From assembly GCA_030407005.1 (NCBI GenBank), contig JAUDYN010000007.1, positions 1,302,001-1,366,000 of the forward strand: a stretch of 64,000 nt of DNA, written 5' to 3'. The position numbers and the translations under genes were made by a program. The DNA comes from Desarmillaria ectypa (Eukaryota > Basidiomycota > Agaricomycetes > Agaricales > Physalacriaceae). Position 1 is the stretch's first letter, and every line of letters starts with the position of its first letter. The notes under the pieces were generated by a model that was not told the DNA's origin, ran no database searches, and was given only the letters and a program-made list of their open reading frames with translations. This document shows, piece by piece, positions 12,147-24,328 of the stretch.

Positions 12147-12341
12147 ATGCCCGAGGAATGAGAAAAACAGCAAACAATAACTCTTAGCACTGCTATCAGT
12201 GGCATAATATTACTGGTGATATTCACCACACTCTTTATACTAGCTTACAAAGAAGAGATCAGGATATGCTTATGCCAACAAAAAAACCCCCAACCCCAAC
12301 TCCCATCTTGTCCACCCCGACACTCTCTATATGTCCTCTGA
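12147..12341 (+). pseudogene. Element B leader micro-ORF with membrane segment
   Basis: First ORF after the LTR (59 nt into the leader), 65 codons, broken once by TGA at codon 5 (12159-12161). After a short polar N-terminus there is one hydrophobic segment of about 20 residues ending in TLFILAYKEEI, then a Pro/Cys-rich tail. It overlaps the start of gag (12331) by 11 nt, with gag in the +1 relative frame. Elements D, E and F have a homologous or similar ORF at the same place. Function unknown; a small membrane protein or translational leader peptide are both possible. Confidence 0.6.
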
Positions 12342-14640
12342 TGACCTGAAGCCACTTAAGTGGCAGCCACAAGTTTAGACATCAAAGTCCAAGAAAACCT
12401 CCCCTACCCTCAGGCCCACTTCATGAATTCCTCTGAGGAGTTCCCGACACATAATGGGTCCTCCACCAGCATCAATGAGAGAGTGGAATGACTCTCCTCC
12501 CTCATGCAAGAACATCTATGGAACATACAGATTATAATCCAGTGATGAGAGTCCCCCCCTCCCCCCTATGCTCTGCCTGCTTATCCTGCCTATATACTGG
12601 AATACAACCACCATGCCAGGATTCAAGATCCCCATCCCTACACCCATCTCTATAGCCCCTGGGCTGTTGAAACCCAGGAGCGAGGCTCTTGGCCTAGTGG
12701 AGAAACAGACTCCTCCTCCTCCCTCTCTCTCATTGAAATCTATGATGACAACTCCTCCAATGGTGAAGCCTTGACCACTCCTCACACTGCTGATGACCCT
12801 TTTAATATCAACAGAGCTGACTATGAGTGGCCAGAGCTATCCAAAGTTAACAGGGGTCTATTCAGCCTCTTCAGGACTGCTGCCTGAGAACTACAACATG
12901 CTGATATGGTGGCCCAGACCCCATAGCCCTGAATCCATCCAGAAATAGATGAATGGTTGGTTCTTAACAGGGGCAACCCTATATAAGATCCCAATTTGGA
13001 TCCCAACATTTATGCCTATATATAGGCAAACCAATTTTGCAAGCTTTATCTGCCTGCAGCCAGAGACCTGGCCCCAGGTCTACAAGCCAGGACAATCAAG
13101 GAGCAGCATATACTGAGACATGCTCTCCAGGACCTGGCAAGGAGAGAGGCCAATTGAAGGGAGTAGATGGGGTGCAGAACCTGATTTTAGTAGTTTAACA
13201 GGCTACTATAGCAGGCTGGAAACATTCCAGCCCCAAAATATCTCATATCTGCACTACCTGCCTGATACCCCTGCCCTACTACCCCAACCCCCTCTAGACT
13301 TGCCACCAATACAAGTATAACAAATCAGCTATTACCCCTATCAGGATGGTAATACTCTATTTGCAGGGGCAGGCAAAGAGCCCAAAGCAAGCTCTTCTGC
13401 TACAGCAGAACCAATGCAAACCACAGATGAATTACAGCAACAGATGAAAGCTGCACTGGCTGAGAAAGAACAGTGCATCAAAAAAATGTGCAAAGAGCTG
13501 GCAAAGGAAGAAGTCATCAGGAATGAGATGATAGAATATCTCCAAAAGGAGAAAGATAAGAAACTGGACTGAGGAAGGCTAATCAAACCACTAAAAGAAT
13601 ATCCCACCCTCCAACTAGATCAATATTTGATCCCATAACCACCCCCTGGAAAAGGACCTCCCAACCCAATCCTCAACCCCATTGGGAATGCACCTGATAG
13701 TGCTCCCTACATGCACATCAAGCCCATACTCATCCAACCCCTGAAGCTGTATAAAGGGGAACATGATAATATTGAATGCTTCATAGATGATTGTATCACC
13801 TACTTTGAAGTGTTTTGACATTATTTCCAGGTGCTATTGCACCTGGTACTATTTGTGACCTCCCACTTTGAGAGAGCCACCAAGGATTGGTGGGTCTATA
13901 AGAGACCCAAATTTTGGGTTGGCAACACTTGAAACAGCACTGCTGCCCACTTTCAATACCTCTCATGGGAAGATTTTGTCGAAATGCTGTCTTGACAATT
14001 CAGAGACTCTGCCATTGAGGAGGTCCATGAGAAACACATGTTTAACATGCATATGAGAACCCAGCTAGCCTCTCACTACTTCCAAAAGCTGGAAGAAGAG
14101 GTCAAATTGGCTGGATGACAGGCTGATGAGCATGACCACAGTGCAATGGTCCAAGCAGTTCACCTGGGTGTCCCCTCCTCCTACATCATGTTCATTTCCA
14201 ACATGAGTGTAAACATTCCCTGCACTTACCCAGAATGAAAAGAGTGGATCATGCATGTGTATGAGGAGCGTCAATGCAAGTGGATGTTTGATCAGACTAT
14301 TGGAATACCATGCAAAGGACAGAAGAAGGAATCCTGCCTCTAACATCAACCCAGCAGCAAAGCTGCCACTGGGGTGACAAGTCTCTTGGCCCCAAAGCTG
14401 ACAGCCAACACTGGTTCCAGTTGGGATACAGGTACAGGCCAATGGACAATATATGGAAGAGCAGATCAACCAATGGAAGTTGACTGATGAAAAGCAGAAG
14501 GTCAATGTTTTAGGTGTAACAAAAAGAGTCACATGGCCAAGGACTGCCCTAAGAGAAAAGAGTACAGGGACATCAGGTCAGTAGGGCCCACTAATGCAGT
14601 GATGCCACCTACAGCCACAATTGAGGAGGCAAAAGAGTAG
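12331..14640 (+). pseudogene. Element B gag
   Basis: 770 codons from ATG to TAG without net frame change, but with internal stops. It has Pro/Ser-rich N-terminal segments, a helical stretch rich in Glu and Lys (about 13430-13600), the capsid-like segment around HYFQKLEEE near 14075-14100, and a CCHC knuckle CFRCNKKSHMAKDC near 14507. It ends EEAKE-TAG. Gag would form the particle shell and bind the RNA. The chosen ATG matches the micro-ORF overlap seen in D and E. Confidence 0.8.
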
Positions 14641-14645
14641 GTTGA

Positions 14646-14665
14646 CAAGGGTTCGATTCCCCTTG
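14646..14665 (+). promoter_or_regulatory. Element B gag-pol boundary hairpin
   Basis: The stem CAAGGG/CCCTTG encloses the loop TTCGATTC, 5 nt after the gag stop. The loop and flanks resemble a tRNA T-arm, but no tRNA surrounds it. Relative to A and T1 one pair is exchanged G-C for A-T, keeping the stem. Confidence 0.5.
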
Positions 14666-17600
14666 CTTGATCAATGCCTCAACTGGTGAGTCCTCAGCTT
14701 CCGTGGGTCAGACTGATTACTATAAACACAGACACTTATATCCAAATAAAAACATGCCTTTGTCATCTATTCCAAAGCCAAAAAAAGCCAAAGAATCAAA
14801 TAATAATAGATACATCATATTTCTAGATTGTACTGACACAATTATCTATAGGGATTCATCCTGAGCCCCTGATGAGGTGCAGGATTTGCCAGGCAGTGCT
14901 GGCACTGCCATGAAGTCCACTGAGTCTACTTCAGTAGATTCACTGGATACATGAGTAAAACCACAGACTAGGGCAAGTAGATAGGATGCTCTAGGGCCTC
15001 TGAAGCCAAAAACCCCTGCACCTCCATTTAGGAAGCCAAGTCCAAACCTAGCCTTGCCAGGGCCATTGGGAGAAAACAAGTGCTCACCAAGGCCAAAGGT
15101 GACAGCTGATGGGCCATCTGCTATCTGGTCCAGTTGGGAGAAACCAATTAGTAAACTGACAGCAATAATAGCATCCATATCAGTGACTGGTCCCAGTTCT
15201 GAGTACTCTGCTGGGATGAATAGTGTGAAAACCCCAGCCTCATCAAGACAGACACAGAATCCTCCTGACTCTGTGCACATTTCCAAGCAAGTGCAGGCCA
15301 AAGAAGTGGGGGAAGCTGCTAGTGCCCAGGCAGTAAAAAGGAGGCACTTCAGTAGAAACACCACTATCATTGAAATACCTGATGAAGAGGATGATATGGC
15401 CTTCCTGTTATAGCAGGCAAAACAGTCCAAAGCCAACACCCTGACATCCAAAACTCTGCCTAATAAGGGAGTACCAATTTCTGAAATCCTGCTGGTCACA
15501 AAAAAACCCAATCACATGTGGTACAAACCCTTCAAAGTCAACTGGACTCTTTAAACCATCCAGACCACCAAGAACTTGGCAATTGCCAAAGCAGCTCTCT
15601 CCATGTGGGTACACCCCAAATGACTTGGAGAGATAACCGACAAGCTTGCTATGAGCTTACAGATGGGAGAGAGTCAAGCTTGAGAGCAACTCTATGAACT
15701 CTGCAAACTCATTCAGTATATCCAAGGAATCAAAAGTCCCAGAAGGGACTTCTTAGTGAATATACAATTGGCTCCTTGCATAGGAAAGAAAGTCCTGACT
15801 ACCAGGGCATTGCTTGATAGTGGCTGCACTAGCAGCTCCATCAATTGGTCTTATATTCAAAAACATGAACTAGACACTCGAAAATCCACTGCTTCTATCT
15901 CTGTATATAATGCAGATGGAACCCACAATAAGGTGGGTGATATCACTGAGTTTATAGAACTCTGGATGACCATTGGTGGACACATTGAACAAATTGACTT
16001 GGCAGTAACTGACTTAGGTTCCAAAATGATATACCTAGGCCATGACTGGCTTAAACAACACAATCCAGTCATTAATTGGAAAACTGGAACAATAATTTTT
16101 GCACATTGCCAATGCATAAAAAATCCCATCCCACTCTCCAACTCTGATGAAGAAGACCAGTGGATGAAAAACTTGAAGAGGGAGACACCATCCTCACAGT
16201 TAATATGCAAGAAGAACTTCTCTTATGCTCCATTCATCATGCAAATGAACTAGCTGTGGTTGCCAATGCAGAAAAGCCAAAGAAAATGTTCAAGGAGTTA
16301 GTACCTCCTCAGTATCAGAGCTTTAGGGATCTGTTCTCAAAAGACAGTTTCAATGAGCTACCCTCCCAAAAACCTTGGGACCATGCTATCAAGCTGGTTC
16401 CCAACATGAAATCCACTCTCGACTGCAAGATCTATCTGCTCAATTGAAATGAGCAAGACCAACTTGATAAGTTCTTAGACGAGAACTTAGACTCCAGGTG
16501 CATCCATCCATCCAAATCCTCCTTCATGTTGCCATTCTTCTTTGTCAAAAAGAAGGATAGTTCTCTACAACCTATACAAGATTACTGCAAGTTAAATGAA
16601 ATGATAATTAAAAATTGGTATCCTCTCCCATTGATATCTGAGCTTATAGATAAACTTCAAGGAGCAAAGTATCTCTCCAAGCTTGATGTCTGATGAGGGT
16701 ACAACAATGTATGCATCCAGGATAGAGATGAAGAAAAAGCCACCTTCCATACCAATCAAGGACTTTTCAAACCTACTGTAATGTTCTTCAGTCTTACAAA
16801 CTCACCAGCCACTTTTCAGTGGATGATGAATGACATATTCAAAGACCTCATTGTGGGGGGAAAAGTCATGATATACCTTGATGATATTCTCATCTTCACC
16901 AAAGGATTAGAGGAACATTAACAAGTAGTACAACAAGTTCTCCAATGTCTACAAGAAAACAAGTTGTTCCTCAAAGCAGAGAAGTGCGAGTTTGAAGTAC
17001 TTGAAACAGAATACCTAGGAGTCATCATCAGCCAAGATGCCATCCACATGGACCCAGTCAAAATAGCTGGGATTGCAGAATGGCTGACCTCTACCAAGAA
17101 GAAAGAATTACAATATTTCCTTGGATTCACAAACTTTTATCAGAAGTTTATTTGGGACTATTCCAAAACTGTTCAACCCCTCACACAGCTAACAGGAAAA
17201 GCTGAATGGACATGGGGATAAGAACAAGAACAAGCATTTGTTCAACTCAAATGCTTAATGACCACAAATGTTATCCTGATGATTTCTTCTGACAAAGGAA
17301 AATTCTGAGTAGAGGCTGACTCCAGCGATGGAGCAATCAGAGTTGTAATCAGTCAGGAACAGAATGGTAAATGGAGGCCAGTCACTTTTATGTCCAAAGC
17401 ATTAACTGCCACTGAATGCAACTATGAAATCTACAACAAGAAATTGCTGGCAATAACACTTGTGCTAGAAGAATGGTGCTATTATCTAATGGGCACCAAA
17501 GAGGAAGTTGAAATCTGGACAGATCACCAGAATCTCCAGTACTTCTGAAAACTGCAAAAACTAAATTGTTGACAAGCCCAATAGGTCACCAAGTTGGCCA

Positions 17601-19438
17601 AGTATCATTTTACCCTCCAACACAAAGCCAGAGTCACCAATAAGAAGGCTGACCTCCTCAGCCAATGTGATGACCACAACTAAGAGAAAGAAGACAACCA
17701 CAATGTAACAGTACTTTCCCCTGAACACTTCTGAGTGCTCATCCTACCTATGACAGATGAACAAACTGTGCATATCAAAGATGCTATGCATCACAAAAAT
17801 CAATGGGATCAAGGCATTTCCAAATCCCTTGATCATGAATGAGGTATCATGCAGAAAGAAGGAATTCTGTACTATGATGGATGTATCTATATACCACACA
17901 ACAAATCTCTCAGAGGGGAAATCATTTCCCAATACTATGACCACATAATAGCCAGACATCTGGAAATTGCCAAAACCACTGAATTAGTACTTTGAAACTA
18001 CTGGTGGCCCAAGCTTTGAAAAGACATTGAAATATATGTCAAGGGCTATGAAACCTGTCAGTAAATGAAAACTAACACACATGCCAAAGCCACACCTCTT
18101 CATCCTAATGCCATCCCCACTAGCCCTTGGATGCATATCTCCATTGATATGATCACTGGATTACTCAAATCAGATGATTATGACACATTATTAGTTATTG
18201 TAGATCAGTTCTCCAAAGCGATTATCCTGGTCACCCGTTATGAAGAGCTGTCCACTGAAGGATGGGCTCAAATCCTCCAAGATCATATTTATGCAAAACA
18301 TGGAATGCCACAAGTTGTTATTTCTGACAGGGGACCCCAATTCATTTCAGGCTTCATGAAGGAACTGTACTGGATGTTGAACATCATGCAGAATGCCTCC
18401 ACAGCCTATCATCCACAGACTGACAGACAAACCAAATGAGTCAATCGGAAGATTGAAAAGTATCTCAGGATATTTGTTAACCACTGACAGAATGATTGGA
18501 ACAAATGGCTCCTGTTAGCCAAATTTGCTCACAATAATCACCTTCACTCAGCCACTGGCAAGACCCCTTTCATGATGTTATACAGATGAAATCCAAAAAC
18601 TATTGCTGAATCCAGTCAAATGACTCCATTCACCAATCCAGCAGCCATGGAATTCACTGAAACAATGGCAAATGTACATAAGGAAGTATATGATGCATTA
18701 GAAAAAGCAGCAACACAAATGAAACACCAGTACAACAAAAGAAAACAAGTAGCTCAGAGATTCCAAGTCAGCAATAAAGTCTGACTTGACACTGCTAATC
18801 TTCATCTTTTATATCTGAGGAAAAAACTTGATGACAAATGAACCAGACCATTCATAATCCTCAAAAAAGCTGGCATCTCAGCCTACAAGCTGAAACTACC
18901 ACTGCATTGGAAAATCTATCCCCATTTCAATGAGAAACTGTTGATCCCATACACTCCTCCCACATTCCCCAATCAACAACAACTGCCACCACCACCTCCA
19001 GAACTGGTGGAAGGACAGAAAGAGTATGAAATCAAAGAAGTATTGGATTCTAGAACATGCTATATATGAGGAAAAAGGGGAAAGCCATTGAGAGAAGTAA
19101 TCAACTACTTCATAAAGTGGAAGGGATGGATGCAAGAACACAACTCTTGGGTTCAGGACACTGAAATGAGTAATACCCAGGAAGTGATCACAGAGTATGA
19201 GAAAAACATTAACTGAACTCTATACTTCACCAAAATCATAACCAATAAAAAGGTGGTAACCCATATACTGGACCATGAATATTCAGACAATGGAGATATT
19301 GCATATCTCACCCAACAAAGAGATGGATTCAAGAAATGGATTATTAATCCAGATGAAAAACAGTGGAAATCGATAATAGACCAATACTAACTTGATCAAA
19401 TTAAAGCATAGTCTGAAACCCCACAAGAAGAGTCTTAG
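14666..19438 (+). pseudogene. Element B pol remnant
   Basis: Decayed pol in the -1 frame relative to gag. It shows a linker ORF (14667-14864), the EEDDMAF segment near 15380, the protease LLDSGCTSSS near 15810, RT with FFVKKKDSS near 16540 and an intact YLDD near 16880, RNase H near 17390-17600, the integrase finger near 17930-18060, the integrase core with ISDRGPQF near 18320, and the chromodomain near 19020-19170. The stop is TAG at 19436-19438. Examples of CGA to TGA change are the TGA after LN near 16443 and the TGA after LDV near 16690. Confidence 0.85.
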
Positions 19439-19455
19439 CAGTCAGAATGACTGCT
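19437..19455 (+). promoter_or_regulatory. Element B pre-polypurine hairpin
   Basis: 7-bp stem AGCAGTC/GACTGCT with loop AGAAT, overlapping the pol stop and followed by the polypurine tract at 19458-19470. Confidence 0.5.
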
Positions 19456-19470
19456 TTAACAAGGAGGTAA

Positions 19471-19844
19471 TATTATGATTTTTCCATTTTTCCTAATCTA
19501 ATCAAGAATCTTATTGTCCTTTGTCATCTGGCATCACTCATCCACTGGATTCACTCATGCTGTCACATTTTAACCCTCTTTCTACCACAAAGCAACCCTC
19601 TATTGACTATCTGACTGTACCATGTGGATAATGCACAAACATACACATGCATTGTATTTTCATATATAAGTAGCACAGTTTTTGTGTATGTTCTACATCT
19701 TCCAACTAAATTAAATCACTATACCATTATCCACTTCTCTGAAGACTAAACCACTCCTTCCCATTAAAGAGTGATTGTCTGAATGCGAGACAGCCTGGGA
19801 ACTAGCATACAGTCCCAAGATCACATGATAACTGAGTCATAACA
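19471..19844 (+). repeat. Element B 3' LTR
   Basis: 374 bp, the same length as the 5' LTR. It starts TATTATGA (G to A from TGTTATGA) and ends TCATAACA. It is followed by the target duplication TACAC (19845-19849). Confidence 0.95.
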
Positions 19845-19849
19845 TACAC

Positions 19850-19958
19850 TCTTCTAAAGACCTCTCTTGCTTTCCTATTAAAGGGTGATTGTCCAAATGC
19901 GAGACAGCCCAGGAACCAGTGTCTGGTCCCAAGATCACATGTGAACTGGGTTGTAATA
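19850..19958 (+). repeat. Element A 3' LTR, second part
   Basis: Resumes A's LTR after element B and its target duplication. It ends TTGTAATA, a mutated form of TCATAACA. Both parts together give about 383 bp, close to B's 374 bp. Minus-strand element C follows at once. Confidence 0.85.
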
Positions 19959-22900
19959 TTAGATGGGGGTTTCTTTCATAGAGTACCATGAATGGGCTTT
20001 TACTCATGGCTGAATGTACTTGGTTGTTGTGGGCAAATTCTGCTAGAGGTAGCCATTTGTTCCAGTCAGTTTGTCAGTGGTTAATGAAGATTCAGAGATA
20101 TTTTTCAATCTTCTGATTAACCTGTTCAGTTTGGCCATCAGTCTGTGGATGATAGATGGTGGAAGCATTCTGGGAAATGTCTAACATCTGATATAACTCT
20201 TTCATGAACATAAAGATGAATTGAGGATCTCAATCTGAAATGACTACTTGAGGCATCCCATGTTTCATATAGACATGATCACAAAGTATTTGTGCCCATC
20301 CTTCTGCAGATAACTCTTTATGACAGGCTATTGGGATTATGGCTTTTGAGAATTGATCTACAATGACCAATAGTGTATTATATCCATTGGATTCTGGAAG
20401 TCCTGTGACCATATCAACCAAAATATGAGTCCAGGGGAAGGTTGGGATAATGTTCAGATGAAGGGGAGCAGCCTTTGCCTGGGTGTCACTCTTGGTTTGT
20501 TGACAGGTTTCACAACCTTTAACATATGCTTCAATATTCTTTTTAAACTTTGGCCACCAGTATTCCTGGAGTACTAGCTTAGTGGTCTTTGCTATCCCTG
20601 GATGTCCTGCCATGATATGATCATAATAATGGGTGATGATTTCTCCTCAGAGAGATTTGTCTCATGGAATATACATGTGTCTGTCATAGTACAGGATTCC
20701 TTCTTCTTGGGTGATTCCCCTTTCATGATCAAGGGACTTTGCTATCCCTTGGTCCCACTTGTCCTTCTGTCACATCATGTCTCAGATATGCTTTGCTTGC
20801 TTGTCAAGAGTAGGCAAAATTAATGCCCAGAAGTGGTCAGAGGTAAGGATGATCATGTTGTGATTATCTTGTTTGCCCTGATTGTGGTTGTTGTGTTGAC
20901 TAAGTAGATCTGCCTTCTTGTTGGCAGTTCCTGCTTTATGCTGAAGGATAAAGTGATATTCAGCTAGCTCAGTGACCCATCAAGCTTGTTGATGGTTCAA
21001 CTTTTGAGGTTTTTGGAAGTACTGGAGATTTTGGTGGTCCATCCAGATTTTGATCTCCTCTCTTGCACCCATTAGGTAATAATGCCATTCTTCTAGCACA
21101 AGCATAATAGTGAGCAATTCCTTGTCATATATCTCATAATTGCACTTGATGGCAGTCAATGCTTTGGACATGAAGGCCATGGGTCTTCATTTGCCACCTT
21201 GTTCTTGACTAAGGACAGTGCCAATGGCTCCATCACTTGCATCTGCTTCAATCCTGAATTTTCCATCATTGGATGGAATGGTCAGGATCACATTCATTGT
21301 CATATGCAGCTTGAGTTGTGCAAATGCCTATTCCTGTTCTTCTCCCTATTTCCATTCATCATTTCCAGTTAACTGGGTTAGGGGTCAAACAATCTTTGAA
21401 TAGTTGCATATGAACTTCTGGTAGAAGTTTGTGAATCCTAGGAAGGATTGTAACTCCTTCTTCTTGGTCAGAGTCAGCCATTCCACAATTCCAGTGACTT
21501 TGACTGGATTCATATGGATAGAGTCTTTGCTGATGATCATGCCCAAATACTCAGTTTCAAGTATCTCAAACTCACACTTCTCAGCTTTAAGGAATAATTT
21601 GTTTTCCCATAGTCATTGAAGGACTTGTCATACCACTTATCAATGTTTCTCCAGTGTTTTAGTGAAAATGAGGATGTCATTGAGGTAGATGGTTACTTTT
21701 CCTCCAGTGATGAGATCTTTGAAGATATCATTCATCATCCATTGGAAGGTGGTGAGGGAATTGGTTAATCCAAAAAACATGATAGTGGGTTCAAATAATC
21801 CTCAATTCATTCAGAATGCTGCTTTTTCTTCATCCCCTTTGCAGATACACACATTGTTATATCCCTATCAGACATCCAACTTTGAGAAGTATTTTGCTCC
21901 ATATAGTTTATCAATGAGTTCAGAGATAAGGAAAAGGGGATATTGATTTTTTATGATTATTTCATTCAGTTTATGATAGTCCTGAACAGGATGAAGCAAA
22001 CTGTCTTTCTTCTTTACAAAGAAGAAAGAAGATGCAAAGAGGGATTTTGATGGATGAATTTGTCCAGAGTCCAAGTTCTCATCCAAGAACTTGTCCAATT
22101 GTTCTTGCTCAATTCAGTTGAGCAGATAGACTTTGCAATCCAGAGTGGATTTCATGTTTAGTATCAACTCAATGGCATGGTCCCACAGTTTTCATTCAGA
22201 AAGTTCATTGAAACTTTCCTTAGAGAATAGATCTCAGAAACTTTGATATTGAAGAGAAACCATCTTCTCAAATGTTTTCTTCAGCTTATCAGCATTAGCA
22301 GCTGCAGCTAATTCATTAGCATGATGTACTGCCCAAATAACAAGCTCCTTCTGCATGTTGATGGCAAGAATGATTTCATCTTCTTCTAGCTCTTCATCTC
22401 ACTGGTCCTCATTATCTGCATCAGGAAGGGTAAAAGGATTTGTTATGCATTGACAGTGCCCAAAGATCATGCTTCCAGTTTTCCAGTTGATTACTGGGTT
22501 GTGGCATTTTAGCCAATCATGGTTCAAGTATATGCCAAATTCTTTGCCATGTGGATTGGCTGTCACTGCTTTTGATGAGGTTAGAGCAGCCTCCCTACTG
22601 TCTCTGGAGATGTCAATCATGATGGCAAAGTTGGGGATTTATTTTTTATCATCAGGGTTAGAAGCCATCAGTACCAATAGCTTGACCTTCCCCTTCTCTG
22701 CCAAGTCTGGCAGCTTGCTGCTTTTCCTTCAGTCAGTGCAACCATTGCTCCTCTTGTTTGGGTGATGGGAATTCCATGAGTCAGATGCCCTGGTTGTTTC
22801 TTGAGGGATCCTCAGTGTTCAGCCTTGGTAGGCACTTGCTTCCTCTATAGACCCTGGCAAAATAGGACTTGACTCCTTAAATGGAAGTGCAGAGGTGTTC

Positions 22901-23253
22901 AGCTTCAGAGGCCCAAGAGTGTCCTATCTACTGATCTCAGTCCATAGTATAACCTATATAGTCATTGGACTCAAAGAGTCTGGTGATCTTTGTATAGTGC
23001 TAGCACCACCTGGCAAATCTCACACTTTATTGGAGAGGTGGGATTTAATATATATTTCAATGTTAGTATACTCTGTGAGTATGGCATATCAGTTCTTTTT
23101 TGATTCTTCAGATGTGCTTAGTGTTAGAGTCTGAAACAAGGTTGTATTTTTTTGCATATTTAATTATCCTAGTGCATGTATATAAGTCTGACCTATGGAT
23201 ACTGAGGATGCACCACTGGAGGCTTTGGCTGTGCAAGGGAAATCAAACCCTTG
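19959..23253 (-). mobile_element. Element C: truncated gypsy chromovirus, pol part
   Basis: Minus-strand pol from the integrase core (19963) back to the gag-pol boundary hairpin (23234-23253). The chromodomain, 3' LTR, gag and 5' LTR are missing. Its right edge is fused to element D within about 3 bp of the hairpin. Motifs on the minus strand: integrase finger with GCETCQQTK near 20500, ISVD-like core near 20420, RNase H ALTAIKCNYEIYDKELL near 21125-21175, an RT box reading YLND near 21670, and FFFVKKKDS near 22010. Stops throughout. Confidence 0.85.
23234..23253 (-). promoter_or_regulatory. Element C gag-pol boundary hairpin
   Basis: The minus strand reads stem CAAGGG/CCCTTG around loop TTTGATTT. 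It is the last sequence assignable to C before the junction with D. Confidence 0.45.
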
Positions 23254-24310
23254 AGGCCAAAGAATATAACTGTAGGCTCAAACAGCCCTCTATTAGTTCT
23301 AAATGCTGCTTTTTATTTATTTTCTTTCTTGATTCAGATATTGTTATATCCCCATCATATATCAAGTTTGGTGAAGTACTTGGCACTTCCTAACTTATCT
23401 ATGAGCTCAGAGATGAGAGGAAGAGAATAATAGTTTTTAATTGTCATTTTATTGAGCTTTTGATAGTATTGGACTAGACAGAGTTTTCTGTCTTTTTTCT
23501 TGACAAAGAAGAATAGGGAAGCTATAGGTGACTTTGAAGGCTGTATACAGCCTGAAACAAGATTTTCTTTGAGAAACTTGTTGAGTTCCTCTTGCTTAGT
23601 CTGATTCAAACCTTATAGTGTAGTATGGATTTAGCATTAGAGATGAGCTTGATAGCATAATCTCAGGGTTTTCATTCAGGAAGTTCATCAAAGTTTTCTT
23701 TATCAAATAAATCCTTGAAGTCTCAGTAGGATTTAAGCACCATGCTTTTGAAAAATTTCTTTGCTTTTCCTTTATTAGCTCTGGTAGCAAGTTCATTTGT
23801 CTTATGTATAGTCTGAATTTTCATAGCTTTCTAAAAGTCTACTGCTAGAATGGTTTCACCTTCCTCTAGTTCCTATTCATTATCAGTATCTACATTAAGG
23901 AGTATAAATAGACTCTTAGTATAATGACATTGGGTGAAGACAATCTTTCCAGTTTCTCAATTGATGATTAGGTTGTGTTATATGAGCCAATCATGTTCAA
24001 GAAAGATCTTCTTGCTCTCTAGATCTGTAATGGCCAGATCTATCCACTCATTGTGATCCCCTGTTTAATCTGCTTGATTCTTATGAGTGATTGAGCAAGT
24101 TGTCTTTTTTTGCTGAGAGCTTGTCTTCTTAATCTTCTTGATCTTCTGCCAGAATGGCATACTGATTATGTGATTCCTTAGTTGTCTAGTTATAGGTGCA
24201 TATAATAGCAAATATATTTGAATGCATAATAAATACAGGAGTATCTACAGAAACCCTATTAGACTGACTAACAAGTTCTAAATGCATACCAAAGTGTCCT
24301 TTTGCTGAGT

Positions 24311-24328
24311 AAGTGGAATCACTCACTT
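24311..24328 (-). promoter_or_regulatory. Element D gag-pol boundary hairpin
   Basis: The minus strand reads stem AAGTG/CACTT around loop AGTGATTC, overlapping the gag TGA stop (24323-24325), which is preceded by GAAAAG. The stem bases differ from the other families but pair just as well, and the -1 frame is open beyond it. Confidence 0.5.

Larger units (their letters stand above)
11714..19844 (+). mobile_element. Element B: full-length Ty3/gypsy chromovirus nested in A
   Basis: Complete element with two 374-bp LTRs (11714-12087 and 19471-19844), flanked by a perfect 5-bp target duplication TACAC (11709-11713 and 19845-19849). The internal order is primer-binding site, leader micro-ORF, gag, hairpin, pol, hairpin, polypurine tract (19458-19470). 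The LTRs are roughly 95% identical by eye and differ mainly by transitions. The gag and pol frames carry many TGA stops, so B is inactive now. Because it lies inside A's LTR, it is younger than A. Confidence 0.95.

Noticed and set aside
14641..14680. T-arm-like GGTTCGATTCC at the gag-pol boundary as part of a tRNA gene
   Set aside because: No acceptor, D or anticodon arms are found around it in any copy; it recurs in every gypsy element at the same place with changed stem bases, so it belongs to the element's hairpin.
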